Positions 1 through 5,384 of a DNA stretch of 6,381 bases are shown here, in pieces. The translations under genes and the position numbers were made by a program. Position 1 is the first letter of the stretch. Every line of letters starts with the position of its first letter. The notes under the pieces were generated by a model. That model was not told the origin of the DNA, did not search any database, and worked only from the letters and a program-made list of their open reading frames with translations. The stretch comes from Chloroflexota bacterium. GTDB lineage: Bacteria; Chloroflexota; Dehalococcoidia; JACQGW01. The stretch spans positions 1-6,381 of the forward strand of contig JACQGW010000414.1 of the NCBI GenBank assembly GCA_016199325.1, written 5' to 3'.

Positions 1-2
1 CT

Positions 3-83
3 GTCATGCTGAGCCGCAGCGAAGCATCTCCCCAATCCAAATGGGCAGTCGCGGGGAGATGCTTCGCTGCGGCTCAGCATGAC
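3..83. repeat. Perfect 31-bp inverted repeat (REP/MITE-like palindrome), copy 1
   Basis: The left arm at 3-33 is the exact reverse complement of the right arm at 53-83, separated by a 19-nt loop (34-52). The arms begin GTCATGCTGAGCCGCAGCG and end in the CATCTCCCC side. The same left arm, with its two preceding bases, recurs identically (32 of 32 bases, 1-32 against 5173-5204). It is therefore a dispersed element and not a one-off terminator. There is no T-tract after the right arm. No transposase is present, so any mobility would depend on an enzyme elsewhere. Translating through it gives a spurious peptide beginning MLSRSEAS. Its structure is seen directly; its class (REP, MITE or similar) is inferred. 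Confidence 0.9.
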
Positions 84-109
84 GTGGCATGCACTCAGCA
101 TGATGTGGC
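73..109. repeat. Short degenerate direct repeat next to palindrome copy 1
   Basis: The 16-bp stretch at 73-88, which is the tail of the palindrome plus its flank (CTCAGCATGACGTGGC), is repeated at 94-109 with one mismatch, giving a period of 21 bp. It looks like a slippage product or the remnant of a further element copy. No function is visible. Confidence 0.6.
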
Positions 110-130
110 GCGCGCTGCGGCCCAGCCCGA

Positions 131-185
131 CGATGCACTTGGCCAGTATCGGCGTACACCGCCTGGTCCGTGGGCCGGTGCATCG
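131..185. repeat. Imperfect inverted repeat in the gene-free upstream region
   Basis: CGATGCAC at 131-138 is the exact reverse complement of GTGCATCG at 178-185. Inside it, GGCC at 141-144 can pair with GGCC at 173-176, and GGCG (151-154) can pair with CGCC (160-163), so a branched or bulged hairpin could form. No T-run follows and I cannot match it to a known RNA family. Apart from this and the repeats listed separately, I see nothing gene-like between 84 and 218. Confidence 0.35.
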
Positions 186-218
186 GCTGGATGGGCCATC
201 CGCGAATCCCGCCTCCCT

Positions 219-280
219 AATCCGCTCAATCCGTTCCCAAAATCCGTTGACAGCTATCCGTTCCCAGAATCCGTGACAGC
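219..280. repeat. Cluster of short direct repeats (26-nt tandem pair; iterated ATCCG)
   Basis: The segment 229-254 is repeated at 256-280 with one substitution and one deletion; both begin ATCCGTTCCCA and end TGACAGC. Within the wider stretch, the hexamer WATCCG starts at 219, 228, 241, 255 and 268, so the last four are 13-14 bp apart. The cluster ends about 25 bp upstream of the -35 box of the promoter at 306-334. It could be an array of regulator binding sites or simple repeat decay; the sequence does not decide between them. Confidence 0.6.
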
Positions 281-297
281 GCGTCTCCGACCGACGC

Positions 298-309
298 GCA
301 AGATCTTGC
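298..309. promoter_or_regulatory. Perfect 12-bp palindrome, candidate operator
   Basis: GCAAGATCTTGC is a perfect dyad and overlaps the first four bases of the predicted -35 hexamer (306-311). Its centre lies about 37-38 bp upstream of the expected transcription start near 341. A dimeric regulator bound there could block RNA polymerase or contact it. IclR-family proteins bind palindromes of roughly this size, and an IclR gene lies downstream, but no evidence in the window links the two. I did not find a second copy of this 12-mer in the window. Confidence 0.5.
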
Positions 310-334
310 ATTTTCTGGAACGCCGTTGTATAAT
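306..334 (+). promoter_or_regulatory. Sigma70-type promoter for the solute-binding protein operon
   Basis: The -10 box TATAAT (329-334) is a perfect consensus in a strongly GC-rich background. It is preceded with exactly 17 bp spacing by TTGCAT (306-311), which keeps the TTG of the -35 consensus. Transcription would start near 341, giving a leader of about 68 nt before the GTG at 409. This is the only convincing promoter I can see in the window. It probably drives at least the solute-binding protein and hyuB genes, whose gap is only 43 bp. Confidence 0.7.
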
Positions 335-339
335 GCGGA

Positions 340-377
340 CCAGCAACCTCCCGAGCCCCTGGGTTCTCCTGTGCTGG
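340..377 (+). other. Structured 5' leader hairpin
   Basis: At the very start of the predicted transcript, CCAGCA (340-345) can pair with TGCTGG (372-377). An inner stem GAGCC (353-357) / GGTTC (362-366) contains one G-U pair and has a four-base loop. Two pyrimidine stretches in this leader, CCTCC at 347-351 and CTCCT at 366-370, are complementary to parts of the purine-rich ribosome binding site at 398-406. It may simply stabilise the 5' end, or it may compete for the ribosome site. It matches no riboswitch class that I recognise. Confidence 0.35.
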
Positions 378-397
378 CCACCGTCGATCAAAGGAAT

Positions 398-406
398 GGA
401 GGAGGA
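398..406 (+). promoter_or_regulatory. Strong, repeated Shine-Dalgarno supporting GTG 409
   Basis: GGAGGAGGA presents two overlapping Shine-Dalgarno cores: GGAGG at 398-402, 6 nt before the GTG, and AGGAGG at 400-405, 3 nt before it. No comparable site precedes the in-frame ATG at 439. This favours the GTG as the start of the solute-binding protein even though it adds ten residues ahead of that methionine. Confidence 0.75.
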
Positions 407-408
407 AC

Positions 409-2118
409 GTGACGGCAGCGTCTCAGGAACCATCCGGCATGATTGGTACGCGCATCTCCAGGCGCCATCTCCTCGTTACGACGGGCGCGATCGGGCTGAG
501 CGGCGGCCTTGCCACATTGGCCGGCTGTGCGCCGAGCGCCCCGACCCCGGCGGCTCAGCCGACCACGCCACCCGCGGCGCCGCAGCCGACGAAGGCCCCG
601 GCCGCGGCCGCGCAGCCGACGGCCGCGCCTGCCGCGACCAGTAAGCCGAGCACGCAGGGTGGCACCCTCGTCGTGGCCGGGGAGGCGGTCGGCGACAACT
701 TCGTGCCCATCCTGACGTTTCAGGGCTGGGCCCACAGTTGGGTCTATACCAACACCACCGAGCCCCTCTACACTTTCCGGGACTTCAAGACCATCCAGCC
801 GTCGCTGGCGCTCAGCCACACCGTCTCCCCCGACGGCCTCATCTATACGTTCAAGCTGCGCCAGGGCGTCAAGTTCCACGACGGCACGCCGTTCAACGCC
901 GAGGCCGTCGAGTTCAACTACATGCGCTATCTCGACAAGGACCATCCGCAGTACGAGCCGAACGCCGTCAATCGGGTGTTTCTACTGGCCAACGTGAAGT
1001 CGGTCAAGGCGAAGGACGAGCACACCGTCGAGTTCGCCCGCGAGAAGCCGGCCTCCAGCTTCACCTCCGCGCTCGCCTCCTTCTTTGGCGGCATCCTCAG
1101 CCCCACGGCCATCAAGAAGGCCGGCGCCAAGGACATCGGACGCAGTCCGGTCGGCACCGGGCCGTTCGTCTTCGAGAAGGGGGAGAAAGGCGTCCAGGCG
1201 TCTTTCAAGGCGTTCGACGGCTACTGGGGCGGGCGGCCGCCGCTCGACCGGGTCGTCGTCCGCGCCATCCCGGACGAGCAGGCGATGACGGCCAGCCTGC
1301 TCTCGGGCGAGGTCGACATGACGCCGTTCGTCGACTTCAAGGATCTCGAGTCGTTCCGGAAGAACCCGAACTTGAAGGTCCAGGTCGCGCCGGCGGCGTC
1401 CACCGGCTACATGGGCATCAACAAGCTGCACGACACCGCCAAGGACGTCCGGGTCCGGCGGGCGATGGCCCACGCCATCAACAAGCAGAAGATCATCGAC
1501 ACCATCTTCTACGGCGAGGCCGACATCGGCGGCGCGTTCAGCCCGATTCCGACCTGGTCGCACGCGCCCCAGTTCAAGGACTACTACAAGTACGACCCGC
1601 AGAAGGCGAAGGACCTCCTGAAAGAGGCCGGCACCGCACCCGAGTTCGTCATCTATGCCCAGACCACCGGCTTCTGGCCGCGCATGGCCGAGTTGATGCA
1701 GGCCGATTTCAACGCCGTCGGCTTCAAGGCGACTATCGAGAAGATGGACTCCGGCAAGTTCTACGGGTTCGTCACCGAGGGCCAGCACGTGCTGTTCATC
1801 GGCGACGGCACCCAGAGCGCGCCCGATCCCGACGAGCTGTACTGGATCCTCTTCGGCTGCGAGAACCCTCGCCGGAAGCGCTGGGGCTACTGCGACCCCA
1901 AGTTCGACGAGATGCTGGCGAAGCAGACGGCCGAGCTCGATCAGGAGAAGCGGAAGCAGATCCTGTGGGACATGCAGAAGATGCTCATGGACGAGGCGGT
2001 CCTGGTCCCGAACTACTACAACCGGTTCGTGGTCGTGGCCAACAAGCGGGTCGAGGGTTACACGCCGATGCCGATCCGGACCATGTACCTGGACAAGACC
2101 TCCGTGACCAAGAAGTAG
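409..2118 (+). CDS. ABC transporter family 5 solute-binding protein (Tat lipoprotein)
   Basis: This 569-residue protein is an extracytoplasmic ligand-binding component of the DppA/OppA/NikA type (SBP_bac_5). It would capture a peptide or another small organic solute for an ABC importer. Residues 17-23 (SRRHLLV) form a twin-arginine signal, and LAGC at 37-40 is a canonical lipobox, so Cys40 should be lipidated and the protein membrane-anchored. Residues 41-83 form a Pro/Ala/Thr/Gln-rich linker. Family hallmarks follow: SPDGLIYTFKLRQGVKFHDG (140-159), GTGPFVFEK (249-257), a VVVRAIPDEQA segment (282-292), RRAMAHAINKQKII (350-363) and YDPQKAKDLLKEAG (395-408). Length is normal for the family. Start GTG 409 has the strong site at 398-406. 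It is the first gene behind the promoter and 43 bp ahead of hyuB. Partner permease and ATPase genes are not in the window. Family assignment is secure; the ligand is unknown, since family 5 proteins bind peptides, nickel, sugars and other compounds. Confidence 0.93.
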   Translation: MTAASQEPSGMIGTRISRRHLLVTTGAIGLSGGLATLAGCAPSAPTPAAQPTTPPAAPQPTKAPAAAAQPTAAPAATSKPSTQGGTLVVAGEAVGDNFVPILTFQGWAHSWVYTNTTEPLYTFRDFKTIQPSLALSHTVSPDGLIYTFKLRQGVKFHDGTPFNAEAVEFNYMRYLDKDHPQYEPNAVNRVFLLANVKSVKAKDEHTVEFAREKPASSFTSALASFFGGILSPTAIKKAGAKDIGRSPVGTGPFVFEKGEKGVQASFKAFDGYWGGRPPLDRVVVRAIPDEQAMTASLLSGEVDMTPFVDFKDLESFRKNPNLKVQVAPAASTGYMGINKLHDTAKDVRVRRAMAHAINKQKIIDTIFYGEADIGGAFSPIPTWSHAPQFKDYYKYDPQKAKDLLKEAGTAPEFVIYAQTTGFWPRMAELMQADFNAVGFKATIEKMDSGKFYGFVTEGQHVLFIGDGTQSAPDPDELYWILFGCENPRRKRWGYCDPKFDEMLAKQTAELDQEKRKQILWDMQKMLMDEAVLVPNYYNRFVVVANKRVEGYTPMPIRTMYLDKTSVTKK

Positions 2119-2161
2119 GCGGACGCGTCACGGACCGCACGGGCGAAAGGAGTACTCACGC

Positions 2162-3811
2162 GTGACGCCGACGAGAACAGTGGACCCCATCACCGTCGAA
2201 GTGATCGGCAACGCCCTCTCTTCTATCGCGGAGGAGATGGGGATGGCGCTGATCCGTGCCTCCTACTCGACGAACATCAAGGAGCGCCGGGACTGCTCCA
2301 CGGCGCTCTTCGACGCGCAGGGCCGCACGCTCGTCCTCGCCGAGCACATCCCGATGCATCTCGGCTCACTCATGGGCATCGTCGCCGAGATCACCCGGCG
2401 CTACCGGCCGGAGCAGATCCGGCCGGGGGACGTCTTTATCGGGAACGACGCCTACAGTGGCGGCGGCACCCACCTGCCGGACATCGTCCTCGCCTCGCCG
2501 ATCTTCTCTGAGGGCGAGATCGTCGCCTACGCGGCGAATCTGGCGCACCACGCCGATTTCGTCGACCGGGGGCATGCCCACATCTACCAGGAGGGGATCC
2601 GCATCCCGGTGGTGAAGCTCTACAGCGAGGGCACGCTCCTGGATGACATCCTCGAGCTGATCCTGCTGAACTGCCAGGTGCCGAAGGAGCGGGTCGCCGA
2701 TCTGCGGGCCCAGTACGCGGCCAACCACCTGGGGATCAGCCGCTTCGTGAGCCTCTGCGACAAGTATGGCAAGGAGACGGTGCTGGCGGCCGGCGACGAG
2801 CTGCTGAACTACGCCGAGCGCCAGATGCGCGCCGGTATCTGCCGGATCCCCGATGGGGTCTACCGTTTCGCCGACGACTTCGACAGCGAGGAGCTGACCG
2901 AGCCGCTGCGATTCAAGGTGGCCATCACCGTTCGGGGCGACGAGATGCTCCTGGACTTCGCCGGCAACCCACCCCAGGTCCGAGCCGGGCTCAACATGGT
3001 CTGGACCGCCCTGCTGACCGTGGTCTACTACGCCGTCAAGACCGTCGTCGATCCGACGATCCTGCCCAACGCCGGCATGTACCGGCCGATCACGGTGTCG
3101 GCCCCGCGGGGGAGCGTGCTCAACTGCGACCCGCCGGCAGCTGTGGGCAATCGCACCCAGACCTGCCAGCGGGTCGTCGACCTCATCCACGGCGCGCTGG
3201 CCCCCGCCATCCCCGACCGCATCATCGCCGCCTGCAACGGGGTCACCGGCGTCTTCCTGTCGGGCGTGGACCCTCGCACCGGCAGCTACTACGTCGATAT
3301 CGACGTGATGGGGGGCGGCTTCGGAGCGCGGGCGACCAAGGACGGTCTGGACGGGGTCCAGGTACACATCACGAATACGTCCAACCTGCCGGTCGAGTGC
3401 CTGGAGGAGGAGTATCCGCTGATGATCGATCGCTATGAGCTGCTCCAGGACTCGGGCGGGCCAGGCCGCTGGCGCGGCGGGATGGGCATTTTCCGCCAGA
3501 TCCGGGTACTGGAGCACGAGGCCGTGCTGACCTACAATATCAATCGCGTCACGAGTGCCCCCTGGGGGCTCTTCGGCGGCAAACCGGGGGCTCCCGCCAG
3601 CATCCACATTCACCGCAACGGCACCGATGGCGGGCCCCGTGACGACGGCCATCTGGCGCCGGGCGACGTCGTATCGGTCCGGTCCCCCGGCGCCGGCGGC
3701 TACGGCGACCCTCGCTTTCGGGATCGGGATCTCATCGAGCGCGACCTGCGCGAGGAGAAGATCTCCCTGGAGCGGGCGATCGCAGAGTACGGGTACACGC
3801 CGAAGGGATGA
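2162..3811 (+). CDS. hyuB: Hydantoinase B/oxoprolinase family protein (HyuB-like)
   Basis: This 549-residue protein belongs to the HyuB family: subunits of N-methylhydantoinase, 5-oxoprolinase and acetone/acetophenone carboxylase-type enzymes, cytoplasmic and normally working with a HyuA ATP-binding subunit. Family signatures are DPITVEVIGNAL (8-19), YSTNIKERRDCSTALFDAQG (35-54), EHIPMHLGS (61-69), GDVFIGNDAYSGGGTHLPD (89-107), the AHHAD segment (128-132), MGGGFGAR (383-390), NLPVECLEEEYPL (408-420), GGPGRWRGG (432-440) and SPGAGGYGDP (508-517). It is full-length with no frameshift. Start GTG 2162 has AAAGGAG at 2146-2152, 9 nt upstream, and aligns with the start of the second hyuB at 6251. 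The 43-bp gap after the solute-binding gene has no terminator, so the two are likely co-transcribed. No hyuA lies on either side, which is unusual for this family. The substrate cannot be told from sequence; the symbol indicates family only. Confidence 0.92.
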   Translation: MTPTRTVDPITVEVIGNALSSIAEEMGMALIRASYSTNIKERRDCSTALFDAQGRTLVLAEHIPMHLGSLMGIVAEITRRYRPEQIRPGDVFIGNDAYSGGGTHLPDIVLASPIFSEGEIVAYAANLAHHADFVDRGHAHIYQEGIRIPVVKLYSEGTLLDDILELILLNCQVPKERVADLRAQYAANHLGISRFVSLCDKYGKETVLAAGDELLNYAERQMRAGICRIPDGVYRFADDFDSEELTEPLRFKVAITVRGDEMLLDFAGNPPQVRAGLNMVWTALLTVVYYAVKTVVDPTILPNAGMYRPITVSAPRGSVLNCDPPAAVGNRTQTCQRVVDLIHGALAPAIPDRIIAACNGVTGVFLSGVDPRTGSYYVDIDVMGGGFGARATKDGLDGVQVHITNTSNLPVECLEEEYPLMIDRYELLQDSGGPGRWRGGMGIFRQIRVLEHEAVLTYNINRVTSAPWGLFGGKPGAPASIHIHRNGTDGGPRDDGHLAPGDVVSVRSPGAGGYGDPRFRDRDLIERDLREEKISLERAIAEYGYTPKG

Positions 3812-3918
3812 CAGGTGCACCATCGCAGTGCTGAACCAGCAGGCTTTTCGGATCGGCTGCCGGCCATCGACGGTCGTTAGCCGGTCGCATAAAGAAGCAG
3901 TCGGGAGGAGGCTCGCCA
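3812..3918 (+). other. Intergenic gap between hyuB and the dehydrogenase
   Basis: These 107 bp contain a weak inverted repeat, CGGCT (3854-3858) with AGCCG (3879-3883), plus inner CCG/CGG pairing. No T-tract follows, so it is not a convincing terminator. A CATAAA at 3888-3893 resembles a -10 box but lacks a -35 partner. A clear ribosome site (GGGAGGAG, 3903-3910) closes the gap, 8 nt before ATG 3919. Whether the dehydrogenase is read through from hyuB is open. Confidence 0.4.
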
Positions 3919-5124
3919 ATGTATGAGCCCTTGAGGAGTTTTGAGCTCGGGCTGCCCGGCCGAGTCCTGTTCGGTATTGGCATGGTCCAGCGAATCGGCC
4001 AGGAGGCGGCAGACCTGGGGCTGCAAGACGGTCTCCTGGTTACCGACCCCGGAGTCGCCGGGGCGGGTCTGGTGCAGAAGGTGACGGACCCCCTCAAGGC
4101 AGCGGGCATCCACGTGGACGTGTACGACCAGGCCGAGACCGAGCCGGGGATTGCGTCCATCGAAGCGCTGCTCGAGCTCGTGAGAAGCCGCAGCTACGGT
4201 TTTCTCGTCGGCCTGGGGGGCGGCAGCGCCATGGACACCGCCAAAGCGGTTGCGGTCCTGATGACCAACCCCGGTGAGCCTGAGGACTATTTCGCCGGCG
4301 GAAAGCGGCAGTTCTCCAAACCGGGCCTCCCCTGCATCGCCATCCCGACCACCGCCGGGACCGGCGCCGAGGTAACCTGGGATTCGGTCGTGAAGGACAG
4401 GACGGGAACGAAGGCTTTCTTCGAACACCGGTACGTTCGGCCCGCGGTCGCCATCGTGGACCCACTCATGTCGGCGGGGATGCCACCACGACTGACGGCC
4501 AGCTCCGGGATCGACGCCCTGGCGCACGCCGTCGAGTCGTTCTTGACCAAGCTCGCCACTCCCATCACCCAGGCGCTGGCCCTCCAGTCCATCCGGCTCA
4601 TCTCCGCCAACCTGCGGCTGGCCGTCCACCAGGGCGACAACCTCGAGGCGCGCTACAACATGGCGCTGGCTACCTTGACCGAGGGCCTGTCAGAAACCAA
4701 CGCCGGCGACATCGAGGCTCACGCCTTCGGGCACCTGATCGGATCCCGCTACAAGATACCCCACGGCATCGCCTGCGGAGTCATCCTGCCCTATGCCATC
4801 GATCACAACCTGGCCATCATGCCCGAGCGAGTGCGGCTGATCGCCGAGGCCATGGGCGAGCCGGTCGACGGGCTACCGGTCCGGAAGGCCGCGAGCCTCG
4901 CCGCACCCGCCGTGGAGCAGCTCATTCGCGAGGTGGGGCTCCCAACGACGCTCCAGGAAGCGGAAATCCCGCGACAGGACCTGCGCAGGCTCGCGGCAGA
5001 TGCCGTGACCATTCCATGGATCAGCGTCATCTTCGAGTCCTTCACTGTGCGTACCATGACCGCAGAGGTCGCCCTGGATCTCCTGACCAACTGTTGGAAG
5101 GGGAACCTCGTCCACCCGGCGTGA
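3919..5124 (+). CDS. Iron-containing (group III) alcohol dehydrogenase
   Basis: This 401-residue cytoplasmic oxidoreductase would interconvert an alcohol and an aldehyde or ketone using NAD(P). The N-terminal part carries the cofactor loop GGGSAMDTAK (100-109) and the family segment PTTAGTGAEVTWDS (143-156). The C-terminal helical part carries a full set of predicted metal ligands in family spacing: Asp199 and His203 (in GIDALAHAVES), His268 and His282 (in AHAFGH and IPHG). His272 sits where the extra conserved histidine of FucO lies. Keeping all four ligands argues against maleylacetate reductase, a metal-free branch of the same fold. Length is typical, and ATG 3919 follows GGGAGGAG with 8 nt spacing. 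It lies 107 bp after hyuB and is followed by the palindromic repeat region. It may process the alcohol or aldehyde derived from the imported solute, but that is inference from neighbourhood. The exact substrate is not recognisable. Confidence 0.92.
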   Translation: MYEPLRSFELGLPGRVLFGIGMVQRIGQEAADLGLQDGLLVTDPGVAGAGLVQKVTDPLKAAGIHVDVYDQAETEPGIASIEALLELVRSRSYGFLVGLGGGSAMDTAKAVAVLMTNPGEPEDYFAGGKRQFSKPGLPCIAIPTTAGTGAEVTWDSVVKDRTGTKAFFEHRYVRPAVAIVDPLMSAGMPPRLTASSGIDALAHAVESFLTKLATPITQALALQSIRLISANLRLAVHQGDNLEARYNMALATLTEGLSETNAGDIEAHAFGHLIGSRYKIPHGIACGVILPYAIDHNLAIMPERVRLIAEAMGEPVDGLPVRKAASLAAPAVEQLIREVGLPTTLQEAEIPRQDLRRLAADAVTIPWISVIFESFTVRTMTAEVALDLLTNCWKGNLVHPA

Positions 5125-5172
5125 CAAGGGGGCGCAGCGAACGAGTGATGAGTGATCGGCGAGAGCCCCGCA

Positions 5173-5256
5173 CTGTCATGCTGAGCCGCAGCGAAGCATC
5201 TCCCGGGCGCTATCGGTTCGCGGCGGGGGAGATGCTTCGCTGCGGCTCAGCGTGAC
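5173..5256. repeat. Palindromic element, copy 2 (30-bp arms)
   Basis: The left arm 5175-5204 pairs with the right arm 5227-5256 with a single mismatch (T5179 opposite G5252, a G-U pair in RNA), around a 22-nt loop. The left arm with its preceding CT (5173-5204) is identical to 1-32. The loop differs entirely from copy 1, so the arms are the conserved part. It starts 49 bp after the dehydrogenase stop and could act as a transcript-end hairpin, but it has no T-tract and lies within a transcript path towards the IclR gene. Confidence 0.9.
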
Positions 5257-5318
5257 CGACGGGGCGCTATCGGTTCGCGGCGGGGGAGATGCTTCGCTGC
5301 GGCTCAGCGTGACCGACG
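5205..5318. repeat. Exact 57-bp tandem duplication of loop plus right arm
   Basis: The 57-bp unit starting GGGCGCTATCGGTTCG at 5205-5261 is repeated without a mismatch at 5262-5318. Each unit contains the loop, the whole right arm of the palindrome and a CCGACG tail. The single left arm (5175-5204) can thus pair with either right arm, giving alternative hairpins. Perfect identity suggests a recent event such as replication slippage. With two units and no spacers it is not a CRISPR array. The remainder of the gene-free stretch 5125-5384 holds a 7-bp tandem pair (GAGTGAT, 5143-5156), a GGATC/GATCC dyad (5321-5335), and no promoter I can defend. Confidence 0.92.
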
Positions 5319-5384
5319 GGGGATCGTCCGGATCCGCGCATGCCTTGCCGGATGCATCATGTAGAGAGGCATGAAGAGAGGCTG

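Noticed and set aside
247..252. TTGACA as a -35 box
   Set aside because: It is a perfect hexamer but has no acceptable -10 at 16-18 bp; the adjacent match CAGAAT is only 12 bp away. It lies inside the repeated unit.
79..276. 65-codon + strand reading frame in the upstream region
   Set aside because: It reads through the ATCCG repeat cluster (ending in a duplicated IRSQNP), has no ribosome site and no recognisable family.
6..644. 212-codon + strand reading frame beginning MLSRSEAS inside palindrome copy 1
   Set aside because: It starts within the inverted repeat, runs through the promoter and overlaps the solute-binding gene in another frame. The peptide is the translation of a dispersed repeat and has no domain.
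738..2165. 475-codon + strand frame overlapping the solute-binding protein
   Set aside because: Arg/Gly/His-rich shadow frame; the overlapping frame has unmistakable family 5 motifs.
2366..3919. 517-codon reading frame on the minus strand opposite hyuB
   Set aside because: It is a GC-rich shadow of a well-supported gene; composition is low-complexity (Val/Asp/Gly/Arg) and no family motif is visible.
3919..5124. Maleylacetate reductase assignment
   Set aside because: That branch of the fold lacks the metal-binding residues, whereas all are present here in the expected spacing.
5175..5256. Rho-independent terminator after the dehydrogenase
   Set aside because: The stem is strong but no T-tract follows, and the same arms occur at 3-83 away from a gene end, so a dispersed repeat is the better description.
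5205..5318. CRISPR-like array
   Set aside because: Only two contiguous 57-bp units with no unique spacers and no cas genes; it is a tandem duplication within a palindromic element.
5340..5384. Upstream ATG 5340 as the iclR start
   Set aside because: It would add 15 residues without family similarity and has no good ribosome site; it remains a possible alternative.
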